Shown: positions 45,161 through 55,607 of the stretch, piece by piece
Layout: every line of letters starts with the position of its first letter
How positions within the stretch are numbered: position 1 is the first letter of the stretch
DNA from: Petunia secreta
Taxonomy: Eukaryota > Streptophyta > Magnoliopsida > Solanales > Solanaceae
Length of the DNA stretch: 64,000 nucleotides
Reading direction: 5' to 3'
NCBI GenBank assembly: GCA_029990175.1
Contig: JARKIP010000544.1
Location: 1-64,000 of the forward strand
Translations under genes and position numbers: made by a program
Notes under the pieces: model-generated
Told to the model about the DNA's origin: nothing
The model's input: the letters and a program-made list of their open reading frames with translations, nothing else
Database searches by the model: none

Positions 45161-45750
45161 AACGTATTTTAGTTTAGGATCGTCTTCGTACATCGACTTG
45201 ATGCTTTCAAATCCCATGAGCCTTGAGGCGAGAGTGGTAGCTAAAGCAAATTTTCTTGATAGCGCATCGGCCACAACATTGTATTTTCCCTTCTTGTAAT
45301 GAATTACATAGGGAAACCTTTCAATGAATTCAACTCATTTGGCATGCCTTCGGTTTAATTTATCCTGACCTCGGAGATGTTTCAAAGATTCATGATCACT
45401 TTTAATCACAAACTCTCGAGGCCACAAATAATGCTGCCAATGGGCGAGTGCTCAAACGAGGGTATACAACTCCTTGTCATACGTACAGTAATTAAAGGTT
45501 GCACCCTTAAGCTTTTCACTAAAGTAAGCGATCGATTTCGATTCTTGCATAAGCACTCCTCCAATCCCAACTCCGGATGCATCACACTCGACTTCGAATG
45601 CTTTACCGAAGTCAGGTAGTTGCAACAACGGGGCAGAGCAAAGCCTCCATTTCAACTCTTGGAAAGCCCTCTCTTGGGACTCTCCCCATACAAAGGGATG
45701 GTCTTTCTTTATCATCTCGGTCAAAGGAGCTGCCACGGTACTAATGTCAT
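45161..45750 (-). pseudogene. Element K RNase H and linker
   Basis: A 94-codon stretch includes the RT thumb end ([20 protein letters not shown]) and RNase [21 protein letters not shown], then YDKELYTLV. Further on, [14 protein letters not shown] is in another frame. Relatives have VADALSRK. Confidence 0.87.
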
Positions 45751-46640
45751 GAACAAACCTTTAGTAAAAGCTAGCTAAGCCATGGAAGCTACAAACTTGT
45801 GATACCGAGGTTGGAGTTGGCCAATCTTTGATGGCTTCGACTTTTGACTCATCGACTTCAGCACCATTAGCACTCACAACAAATCCTAGAAAGACTACAC
45901 GCTCGACCCAAAAGGCACATTTCTTGAAGTTAGCATATAACTTCTCTTCCCTAAGCTTATCAAGCACTAGCCTTAGGTGTTCGATATGTTCATCCACATA
46001 TTTATTATAAAAAAGGACGTCATTGAAGTAAACGACAACAAACTTATTTATGAATGGTTTGAGCACATGGTTCATCAGTCGCATGAATGTGCTCGGTGCG
46101 TTGGATAGGCCAAAACGCATCACCAACCATTCATAGAGACCGAACTTGGTCTTGAATGAGGTTTTCCACTCGTCTCCGGGTTTCATTAGGATTTAGTGGT
46201 AACCTGACTTGAGGTTTATCTTTGAAAAGCATGAAGAACCACTTAACTCATCTAGCATGTCATCTAATCGAGGGATAGGATGACAATACTTTACCGTTAT
46301 TTTGTTGACTGCCCAGCAATCAACACACATTCGCCATGTTCCATCTTTCTTCGAGACAAGGATAACAGGAACGGCGCAAGGACTCAAGCTCTCTCGAACG
46401 AGGCCCTTGTTCAGCAACTCATCAACCTGCCTTTGGAGCTCTTTGGTGTCTTCGGGATTACACTGGTATGCAGGTTTGTTAGGGATTCGAGACCCCGGTA
46501 CGAAGTTAATTTGGTGCTCGATTCCTCTCAACGGAGGCAATCCACCTGGCATTTCTTCGGGAAACATGTCTCCGAAGTCCTGCAAAACACTTTCTACAGC
46601 ACTGGGTAACGAGTTATCGTTAGAAAATTAGAGCTTAGAA
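45751..46640 (-). pseudogene. Element K reverse transcriptase with YFND active site
   Basis: Two open stretches (46585-46193 and 46186-45761) are separated by a TAA (YHQI reads YH-stop). Motifs are WRMCVDCWAVNK, [14 protein letters not shown] and [12 protein letters not shown]. The catalytic box reads YFND (46030-46019), so one of the two essential Asp residues is lost. The enzyme would be dead even if the stops were read through. Confidence 0.9.
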
Positions 46641-47290
46641 AGATATCCTTATGCACGAGGCAAATCATCATCTGATCGTTGTCGTTGCCTTGTAGATACT
46701 CACCCGGTTGCATGATTGCACAAATATTTCTTTCTTCGGGCGGTGAGTTTTGTCTTCGGCCACAACTTTTATTCCTATCGGAAGCTTAGCTTTGGCTGCT
46801 TCTTTCAATTGCTTTATTCTTTTATAGTCCTCATTGACTTGTTTGGTAGACAAGGGTTTGAGTATGAAACTCTTCCCTTCGAGCTTCACAGTGTAAGTGC
46901 TGGATCTTCCATTGTGAAAACCGACCGATCATACTGCCATGGTCGACCCAATAGCATATGATAAGCTTGCATCGGTACCACATCGAACATCATCTTATCT
47001 TTATATTCTCAAACTCTAAACTTGATCCACACTTGTTTGGCAACCTCAATTCTCTACACGCATTCAACCATTGCAATCTGTAAGGATGGGGATGTTTCAA
47101 AGTAGGTAGTCCCAATTGTGAAACCAAGGTTTGGCTTACCAAATTCACACAACTACCTGAATCAATGATCATCAAACAAACTTTCCCCCTTGCTCCACAT
47201 TGGGCATGGAAAAGGTTTTCTCTTTGGTTGTCCTCTTCTTCAAGAGTCATGCAGCTCAAATTCCTTCGAACTACAAGAAACATTTCAGGA
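46641..47290 (-). pseudogene. Element K aspartic protease and linker
   Basis: FLVVRRNLSCMTLEEED leads to IIDSGSCVN (Asp codon near 47163) and LVSQLGLPTLKHPHPYRLQWL. A frame slip follows, then the linker (KPLSTKQVNEDYKRIKQLKEA) in a new frame. Confidence 0.87.
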
Positions 47291-48759
47291 TGATCAGCTT
47301 CGGCAGCTTCACGATTATCATAATCTTCAGCTCGGTCAATCTCCTTGAACTTTTCCTCCTCGGTGTTATTCGCTTGCTCACAAACATCTCAATTGTCGAG
47401 CACAAGCATCACTTTGGGAGTTGGACACACTTTTGCCATGTGACCATAACCTTTTCATTTATGACACTGAATATATGAAGTACGAGGAGAGTTAAGTTGA
47501 ACTTTACCTCCCATTTCTCTTGGTTGGTTAACGGTCACAGCCCTCTCGAAGGGTTTCTTCGACTCTCGAACAGTGTTAGCACTTGTTGGATTTGGACTCT
47601 TCCATTCTTTACCTCGGTTCAAAGGAGTAAACTTAGGGACTCCTCGGTACCGGTTTGCCTTATTGTCCTTAACCCTTTTCTCAGCTTCGGTGGCAGCTTC
47701 GAACACATCTTCCAACGTATGATACACGTGTAGCCTAAATTGAGATGACACATCCCGAGCTAAGCCATTTTTGGAACTAATAGTGGCTTGCTCTTCATCT
47801 TCTTCCAGATCATGATTCAATCGAATTCTCACGAACTCATCATGATACTCTTGAACCAACTTGGACCCTTGCTTTAACTCGTAGAGTTTTTGAAATTGAG
47901 TTTGCCTGTACTTAGCACTCAAATACTTAGCATCCATTGCTCTCTTCAACTGTGCCTAAGTAGTGACTTCAGGATAGATATTCCTTCGTCTCAGCCTATT
48001 GTTAGCCTCCCACCACGTCAATGTAGATGCTTCGAACGAAGCAATAGCATGTACATCTTTTCTCTCTGCGGTCATCTCATTGGTTTCGAAGATTCGTTCC
48101 ATTTTAAGCTTCCATTCAAGATATTCACTAGTTCCTTTGAAGGGTGGAATATTGATTTTGACACTGTTCAAGTTTGAATCTCGAGCACCACGAACCTGTT
48201 CGGGATACTCATCATAGTATTCATCAGCCTCACGCTCAATATTTCGATCAACATTTTCGCCTCGGCCTCGACCTTAGAAATTTCCTCGATTTTGTTGAAC
48301 TTGCCTTCGTTGAACGAACGGCTACTCATATTCAGGTCCGGCATCAGGAAATTCTCCTTCATCGACCCCTTCATCAATGACCTCAACTTGTCTTCGGACT
48401 ATTGGAAATGGTGCTATATCACCTCAGGGAATTCCCGAGTGTTGATAGCCAGCTTAATGTTTGCCCAAGTTTTGTTGTTGTGTTTGGGAATTGCCCAAAA
48501 CTTCCTTCCGAATAGCCTCGCTATTCAACTGATGTTGTCGAACAAGCTCACCATACAGCTCAGGTTTCATCGGAGTAGAGTTGCTAGTTCCAGCACCGGA
48601 CCCTGGTAAGGCCACAGACACACTCCCTTGCTCGAGTTGAGCTACTCGAGCAGTCACTCCTCTCACTTCGGCACTGATGCCATGTAGTGCAGCCATGAGA
48701 TCGGCTAACGACACCTCAGGTGCCTCAATGCCCTTTCCTTCACCTCCATTCCCAGCCAT
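47291..48759 (-). pseudogene. Element K gag
   Basis: The start ATG (48759-48757) follows TGCAG|GTACT. The protein begins MAGNGGEGKGIEAPEVSLAD, then a coiled-coil-like part. After stops it has RRQVEVIDEGVDEGEF, FETNEMTAERKDVHAIASFE and a capsid C-terminal part (RLHVYHTLEDVFEAATEAEK). The zinc knuckle is broken at its second Cys: the codon is TGA (47457-47455), giving CHK-stop-KGYGH. The N-terminus differs from the MSTEG/MSSEG type of C, E and G. Confidence 0.87.
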
Positions 48760-49855
48760 AGTACCTGCATGAATCAAAACAAAATAAAATGTTATAGGTT
48801 AGAAATCACCACAGACTCTCCCTCACCTTTGATGAGTGGCACTCGGGTCCACTCAATTTATGGGTTCGATTTTTGGTCACTCAAGAACTTATAACCAATG
48901 GCTTCCTCGGTTGATCAACTTCTCTCAGTTCCTTCGAATTTGACAAGTTACAATGTCTCCTTCGGGATGAGTGAATTGATATGACTCGATGGAACGGACG
49001 CTATTTACTCTGCGCTTCGGAAGTCAAAGAAATTTTCTACGAAGTTTGGACTTCGGTCACACCACGCACGAGTTCTTATAAGCTCAAATGAGTTAGTACG
49101 ATTCCTCTTCGGAATTTCTTTCGAACACACCAACTCTTGTTCGTACAAGAGTGGTCCCTCCTTTGTACGGAAAGGGTTTTACCTTATCAAATTCCCTTTT
49201 CTAGCCGACAAAATTTTCACTTGGGTTTTGATCTTTACACTTTACCCCTTTCTTCTTCAATGGAACAGTGACGTTCTAGCTCCGGTGTACGGACAAGCTC
49301 ACTTCGTTCACTGACCAAGAATTTAACAAGCTTTGGGTTGTCTTTCACTCCGGTAACATCAACAACGGAGGAAATCAGTTCCAAGAATCGAGCTAAGAAC
49401 TCAGCTGCTCGTGTCCGCACACTATTACAAATGTAACAATTTTTCGGCGTACGGACGGCAGTTTAATCAATAGAACTTCGATATCTTAGCTCAAAAACAC
49501 AACCCAAATCAATAACCACCACCAGTTTTCAACGATAAAAACCAAAAAACATACTGGGGTTCAATTCAGTCACCACTAAGTCACAAAACTGTCTAAAAAT
49601 TCGTCAAGAAACCCTAGTCTCAAATGATGTACGCCTTCAAATTGATCCTTGGACAGTGGTGAACACAAATCAATGGTTGTTTGATTCAAACAACCAACAA
49701 CCGAAAAAAATTTGGAATTTTTCTTTTCTACTTTTTTAATTTTTTTTAAAAAATACCACAGCAACAACAATCAACAACACGGAAGAAAGCTGAAACTGGA
49801 GACACAGAGCATTAGATAAACGAACAGGATTTAAGGTTGTAAGAACAAACTCAAA
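48760..49855 (-). other. Untranslated leader of element K
   Basis: About 1.1 kb, AT-rich, with no credible gene. Unlike the other leaders it has no GC palindrome array. Confidence 0.75.
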
Positions 49856-49874
49856 ACTTGCTCTGATACCAAGA
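49856..49874 (-). other. Primer-binding site of element K
   Basis: On the minus strand it reads TCTTGGTATCAGAGCAAGT, adjacent to the LTR. Confidence 0.9.
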
Positions 49875-50593
49875 GGGTGCAAGCAAAATCCAAAGGCTAA
49901 GCTTAACACGAAGAAGACGTGGAAATAACAATAAAATAAAGATAAAAGGAAAACAAATCTTGCTTCGATTCAAAAGAACATTGAGGAACTTGTCTCAAGC
50001 TTGATCGAACCAGAGTTCAAGACGCACCTATGCTATGCAACAATCCTCAAGAAGAACAATCATCTTGCAAATTGAATGACCAAGAAGAAAATGTTCAAAC
50101 GACTCACACCGATTGACACAAGTTCTTTAAAATCCCACACAGGGTTCGGGCTCCATCAGAGACGCTCAATAGCAACTGCTATGTTTGATCATTCAACAAC
50201 TACTGATTACTTACAATGAAATGTAATGGAGTATTTATAGACTATGCTAGGGTTAAAACAATAAACGGTCACAAATGACCATTAAAAACAAGCCACACAG
50301 TGCTGAGTAAGTGAGTGTTCGGCAGCCTTGGCTTCGGTGCTTTGTTGCTTACTCGAACACATTCGTTATCGGGCACTTACAGCGCCAAGAGTTGGTGTTC
50401 GGTCATTTTGTCCTCGGGCATAAATCTGAAGATGTAGCCTCCGATGCTAGCATTTTGCCACTCTTCTTCCGAACACAAGTTACTTCCTGACCAAGCCAAC
50501 TGTATGTGCATATCATGTAGCAATTTGGCTTAGCTTTGTGTCATTGGCCTCGGTGGATTGTCGAGCACTTAATCAGCACTTCGGGCTGCATCA
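49875..50593 (-). repeat. 5' LTR of element K
   Basis: 719 nt. On the minus strand it runs from TGATGCAGCCCG to GCTTGCACCC. The family ends GCTTGCACCA, so the last base is changed. Confidence 0.9.
50232..50239 (-). promoter_or_regulatory. TATA box of element K
   Basis: TATAAATA on the minus strand, within AGTCTATAAATACTCC. Confidence 0.68.
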
Positions 50594-50598
50594 CCTGC

Positions 50599-51420
50599 GA
50601 ACATGCAAGGGTGGTACACAAAGCTTGAAGAGTTACAAGAGGTGCAATGGGTAATTGAAAACTGTGCTGGTTTCATCGTTTCCATATAAGGTCAAAAAAT
50701 CACTTTCTTTACATTGATTGGATTCCGAGGAACTCACCACTATGTTTCTGTAAGAATCCTCCGGCAAATAGGAATGACACAACAAACTCCGCAGTTGACG
50801 GAAGGGAGAAGCTTCAACGTTGACATGAAGGACATTGAGCATCCGATGGTTGGCACTATATTGATAATGTGGGAAAGAAGGCTTACTATGCAGTTTTGTC
50901 CTGGCCGAGACAGTAGGGTTAACCCCGTTGCTACTCTAGCTTATCCTCAGTGGCTCTGTGAAGATAGGGAGAGGTTCCGATCAAAGACTATGCTGAAAAG
51001 AAAAGCCAAAGCTCAGAGTGTCACTTAAAAATACAAGAAGCTGTGACATGAGTTCGACCAAAGTAAGAAAAAACTAAGGGTAACACAAGAGAGGGAGATG
51101 AGGAGGCAATACAAAGATAAGATCAAAGGGGATGAACTCAAGTATTGGACAGGCGAAGTCATGGCAGCGAGGCAAGCAGCTGGGAAACTACAAGATTTTC
51201 TCAAAGGATGGGAAGATTATTTTAAGTCAGTACCATTAGCAGAAAAGAAAACAACGGGAATAGAAATTTGTGAATTCTTCATAAAGGTTCTAGGAGACAT
51301 GCAAGCTGGGAAGGATTTGATGGAGATGTCTGTCGCTCCTCCACCAATAAGCCTAGTTCACAAATCTAAAGAGGAAGCCGAAAGGAAGAAGGAGAAAGTA
51401 GATGCTGGGGCTGATGCTTG
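50599..51420 (+). pseudogene. Element T ORF1b, 3' part after element K
   Basis: Joined to 35614 it continues the frame (WEDPA, then NMQGWYTKLEELQEVQW). It then reads IGFRGTHHYVSVRILRQIG and YPQWLCEDRERFRSKTM, and a Lys/Glu-rich coiled-coil-like end (51098-51421, KDKIKGDELKYW and KGWEDYFKSVPLAEKK). One stop at about 50687 and two near 51028-51047 break it. The block matches the C-terminal half of plant DUF7745-type proteins. The function is unknown. Confidence 0.76.
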
Positions 51421-51746
51421 ATTCAAAACCTCTTTGCTTGGCACATAGTCTGGTCATCTTGAGTCGAGTCGTCTTTTCTTTTACCTTTTTTCATTTTAGT
51501 CGAGTCATTGTGTCAAATTAGTGATTGTAATAAAGCCAAGCAAATCAAGTAAAATTTCGTCATTTTTGGGTTTCAAGGCTTGTGTTGATTATGCTTATGC
51601 AAATGAAATGACGTGTTTGGTGAAAACATTATTTCGAATCTTCGATAGGCCTACCTCTGGCACAAAAGAGGTCCCCCTACATAGTAGGATGCGATTTTAT
51701 TAATAGTAACGTATACTCACATTCTTTTCTTTGTTTTCTATGTTAG
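51421..51746 (+). other. Element T spacer before gag
   Basis: Non-coding and AT-rich. It ends TTCTTTTCTTTGTTTTCTA-TGTTAG at 51746, acceptor-like, directly before the gag frame. Confidence 0.62.
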
Positions 51747-53500
51747 AGAGTCCCAAGTCCCCGAAGATTTGGTTTGTACATTCTGGCCGCGCCACAATAC
51801 CGGTTGAGATCCAGAGGATCAATCCAAACACCTCCCCCTTTACCTACAAGGACAAGGACGAGACGCAATATCATGGCTGAGTTTGACAAAGTTGGAAATG
51901 GAACTCCCGAAAAGCAAGGTGTGGTCGCCTATGAAGTCTATGCTAAGTTAGAACAGAGGTTGTTTGAGTTGCAAAATAGGGTTCCTCTCACCCGTGCTGA
52001 TGAGATTATTAAACCAAACAAAACCTCCCACCCTCACGGCAAAGATCAACTATTCCCTGAGAAAGACATCCCTTACTCTACCTACATTGCACCACCAAAA
52101 GCACCACAAAATAACCTACCTCCCTTCACTGTTGAAACAAAAACCATTGCTTCACCCACCAAATATCATGACATGTATGCGTTGAAAACGGAAGACTCAG
52201 ACAGCACCAAAGAGCAGGTCCAATGCCTGGTGGAGAAATTCAAGCAATTCGAAGGCACCAAAGGAATCAGAGGGTTAGCTTATGAGGACCTCTGCATGTA
52301 CCCTGACTTGAAGCTGCCCGAAGGTTATAAGACACCCAAGTTCAATATGTTCGACGGCAGTGTTGACCCAATGGCTCATTTGAGATCTTATTGTGACAAG
52401 TTAGTTGGGGTTGGACATGATGAAAGGATCCGCATGCAATTTTTCAACCGCAGTCTGACCGGAGATGCGCTAGTATGGTACTCAAAGCAACAAACAAAGA
52501 AGTGGATGAGCTAGGAAGCAATGGCTAGTGACTTCATTGACAGTTTTGGGCAGAACACTGATACCATGCTTGATCGGTTCTATTTGGAGAAGCTGAAGAA
52601 GAAGCCCACCGAGACTTTTAAAGAATTTGGGACTAGGTGGAGAGCCGAAGCCGCGAAAGTCGAACCTCCTATGAAGGACGCAGAGATAGTAGCAACCTTC
52701 ATCCGCACACAATAGGACGTCTACTTTGACAAAATGTTGAACATGCAAGACAAGAAGTTTGGGGACTTGATCAAGATCGGAGATATGGTTGAAGATGGTT
52801 TGAAAACTGGTAGGATCGTTAGTTTGGCCGCACATAACAAAGCCCTACAAACTGGTAACACCACTACATCAAGGAAGAAGAAGGACGATGTCTCCTTTGT
52901 GGCTGCATCACTCAATCATTCTCCTACCCACAACCACTACTACCAAACACCTCCTCCATCGTACCCATATATTCCACCCACAACCACCTACCCAATCTAC
53001 AACACTCAACCCATGTTCCAAAACCCACCGACACAAAGACCACCATACACACAAAGCCCTAACTACCGAAACACCAATACCTACCCACCAAGGCCTCATG
53101 CCAACAACAACCAAAGACCCAAAAGAAACTATACCCCATTAGCCGAATCCCGTGCTCAGTTGTTCGAGAGACTCAAAGTAGCTGGCCGCATACAACCTGT
53201 ACCATTGAAAATGCATGATAGAATGACACCTTACTTTGACCAAACCAAAACATGTGCCTATCATTTTGGAGGACCTGGTCATGACACCAGGAAGTGCTAT
53301 GCCCTGAGAGATAAAATATAAGACTTGATCAATCAAAAGGTGATCCACCTGAAGACTGTAAATGTGCACAACAACCCCTTGCCTAACCATGGAGACAATA
53401 GGGTAAATTTGATCGAGTTGGACGAAGAATGCAACTTGGAAGGAACCATTGTCAAAGCAAAGGGAGACATACCAGCTCTTGCTTCTTTTGCTTAAGCCGC
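51747..53500 (+). pseudogene. Element T gag
   Basis: An open stretch from about 51747 to 52514 covers YRLRSRGSIQ, KFNMFDGSVDPMAHLRSYCD, FNRSLTGDALVWYSKQ and a TAG. The next frame-matched piece has MLDRFYLEKLKKKPTETFKE and RAEAAKVEPP. A Pro/Thr/Tyr-rich region (52930-53130) follows, then the zinc finger CAYHFGGPGHDTRKC with Cys-His-His-Cys spacing usual in Tat gags (about 53250-53295). It has only three or four breaks, so it is the best-kept T gene. Confidence 0.88.
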
Positions 53501-53782
53501 TAAAGCACCAGAGCCCGTTGAGGTAGAAATAGCTCCAAAATTCTATGTTGACGTAGTTCCCCCGTACAGTGACAAGGCGGTACCATGGGATTACAAAGCA
53601 GAGAAGAAGGCCAAATCAATAGTTGAGACTGTTGTTGCACAAGGGATGACTAGGAGTGGGAGGATTTATACTACCAAGCATCTCGTTCAAAGTAGACGAG
53701 GCATCAGTGAAGTGGGGTCCGAGGAACTGTGGAAGAAAGTGCAAGACAAAGAATACTCCATGGTTGAAAATTTGGGCAAGAC
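53501..53782 (+). pseudogene. Element T gag-protease linker, cut by H
   Basis: It encodes VETVVAQGMTRSGRIYTTKH and YSMVENLGKT-type sequence that precedes the protease in Tat elements. It is cut at 53782 by the H target duplication, and the frame continues at 59962. Confidence 0.75.
53778..53782. repeat. Target-site duplication of element H (AAGAC)
   Basis: The second copy is at 59957-59961. It is exact and lies outside TGATGCGGGG and CCTTATCA. Confidence 0.95.
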
Positions 53783-53911
53783 TGATGCGGGGCAAATCGA
53801 GCAACCATCTAAAAACACCATCAAAGGCCAAGGAAGAGCTTATGCATTGGAACGCCATGGAACGAGGAGCCTTAGAGACACATTTCGAGGCGTTTCAAGC
53901 ACTCAGGGAAG

Positions 53912-54058
53912 CAGGCGGACCGCCCATTGGACTAGGCGGACCGCCCACTTGGTGGCTAGCCTCTGGATTCTTGGCCGCCTACTACAGAGGCGGACCTCCT
54001 ACTTGGGGCGCCTACTGGAGACCAGGCGGGGCGCCTACTACACTAGGCGGGGCGCCTA
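53912..54058 (+). repeat. GC-rich palindrome array in H 5' LTR
   Basis: Two AGGCGGACCGCCC units, decayed units, and two AGGCGGGGCGCCT units occur; the spacer CCTCTGGATTCTTGG is present. The unit at 54024-54044 is absent from the 3' LTR. Confidence 0.9.
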
Positions 54059-54186
54059 GTGCTGAGAAGCTTGCGGGATTTTCTAGTTTTTAGCCTATGT
54101 AATTCCTATTATGCCCCTACATGGCTTATGACTTTAGAATCTACTTAAGGGTACTTTAGGCCTTTCCTTATGTCTTGAATGAGGCC

Positions 54187-54194
54187 TATAAATA
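54187..54194 (+). promoter_or_regulatory. TATA box of element H
   Basis: TATAAATA within GGCCTATAAATACTCC. Confidence 0.7.
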
Positions 54195-54330
54195 CTCCAT
54201 AGCTTAGCATTTTTACTAAGTTAGCTTTGATGATGAATGATTGAATGAATGTTCAAGAGTGGATTCTCTTAGAATGAAAAACCCTTTGAGTTGGTTTGAG
54301 TTTACTAGTGGATTCAAGTTGAACCCCAAA

Positions 54331-54346
54331 CCCCCCCCCCCCCCCC
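54331..54346 (+). repeat. 16-nt poly-C tract in H 5' LTR
   Basis: The 3' LTR has 7 C at the same place (59775-59781). It lies directly before the conserved GATCATTCTACTTGCGAG. Confidence 0.9.
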
Positions 54347-54521
54347 GATCATTCTACTTGCGAGGCCTTTGTTGTCTCGAGGGTAGTTTCATAGTGTAGG
54401 TCCTCCTTGACACCGATACGAGGGTATTATGGAACGAGTTCTCCATAGTTACTTCGTAGGGAGTTCGAGTAGTGTCTCGCTCTTTTATCTTTATTTTCGT
54501 GTTTGAGTTTGATCCTTATCA

Positions 54522-54540
54522 TCTTGGTATCAGAGCAAGG
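54522..54540 (+). other. Primer-binding site of element H
   Basis: TCTTGGTATCAGAGCAAGG, adjacent to the LTR end. Confidence 0.92.
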
Positions 54541-55607
54541 CTCGGGTTTTGTTTCTACAAACCCCCGACTCTTGATTCTTCGTGCCTAGGTCGATTCTAT
54601 CTTTAGTTTTCTTGTTCTTGTTATTGGAAAGGAGAAAATCACAAAAAAATTAGAAAATTGAAAAATACCAAATATTTGTTCTATCTTGTGTTTTGGATTG
54701 ATTCGTGTTGCGATTGTTATTGGGGTTTGTTCCTTATTGGAAACCCGTTATTTTGGTACCCAACACAAACGATTTGGAGTTGTATTCCATTATTTGAGAT
54801 TTGAAACCCTTGAGAAATTTGAAAATTTTGAAAACCCTAGCTATGAACATGATGAACATGGTAGATTGTTGAATTTTGATTGGGGTTTGATAAAATTGAT
54901 TGGGGTTTGATCTCTGTGATTGAAACAACATTTGGGTACCTTCGGATCGATAAAACAACGTGTGAATTGTTGGATTTTTGGGTGCCAAAGGCAAGAAAAA
55001 CGAGTTTGAACTGTGCTGGAAGTTGCAGTAGGCGGGGCACCTAGTAGAAGGGGCGGACCACCTGATTTTTGGTCACTCTCTGGATTTTGCAGAGGCGGAC
55101 CGCCTACTTGGAGTTGGCTGACCGCCTACTCTCCTCTGCAGAGAACCAGGCGGAGCACCTACTCAAAACAGGTGGGGCGCCTACTATTCTGAAAGTTGGG
55201 AATTGGGTAGTTTCTTCTAGGTTCTCTTGTTTGTTGTTTGCATTGCTTCTAATTAGTACTATTAGAGTATAATCCTACTTGATTAGTACTAATTACTTCG
55301 AGCTATTAGGATCATCGTGCCTTAGAAAGGAGACTAATTCAAAGAAGACCCGTAGTATCTTTTGAATCAAGTCCTCACTTAAAGTGCTTATCGTCCCAAT
55401 CGAGTCCCATTAACTCCACTCACCCCGGAGAGCATTGGACTTGAGGAGTTGAGTGATTGAGTTGTGGTTCGTTGGTCAACTACTTGAAGCTTTTAGACTC
55501 AAACTTGAGTGAAATATCCACCACAACTAAACGAGTGACCCGAGTGATAAACACGTGAGGGTGTGTGTGAGGTGTTTTGCTAACGTTTGTTGCTTTTTGT
55601 AGGTACT
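54541..55607 (+). other. Untranslated leader of element H
   Basis: Non-coding. It holds a palindrome array (55028-55183). It ends GCTTTTTGTAG|GTACT before the gag ATG. Confidence 0.75.
55028..55183 (+). repeat. GC-rich palindrome array in H leader
   Basis: AGGCGGACCGCCTA and related units occur, with the spacer ACTCTCTGGATTTTGC shared with LTR arrays. Confidence 0.85.

Larger units (their letters stand above)
35615..50593 (-). mobile_element. Element K: F-family Ty3/gypsy element, split by G
   Basis: On the minus strand: 5' LTR (50593-49875), primer site, leader, gag, protease, RT, RNase H, integrase, polypurine tract and 3' LTR (36315-35615). Element G sits in the integrase. Without G it is about 7.35 kb. 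It is inactive: a TGA in the zinc knuckle, YFND in place of YFDD, and several other breaks. Its LTRs lack the GC palindromes found in A, C, E, G and H; instead they are rich in GTTCGG/CGAACA motifs. Confidence 0.92.
53783..54521 (+). repeat. 5' LTR of element H
   Basis: 739 nt, from TGATGCGGGGC to GATCCTTATCA. Confidence 0.95.

Noticed and set aside
53912..54058. CRISPR-like look of spaced palindromic repeats
   Set aside because: Units and spacers vary in length, the same arrays recur inside LTRs, and the DNA is plant nuclear; no cas genes are present.
53646..54093. Two overlapping plus-strand ORFs starting in T and ending in H
   Set aside because: They cross the insertion border at 53783 and are mainly GC-array sequence of the LTR.
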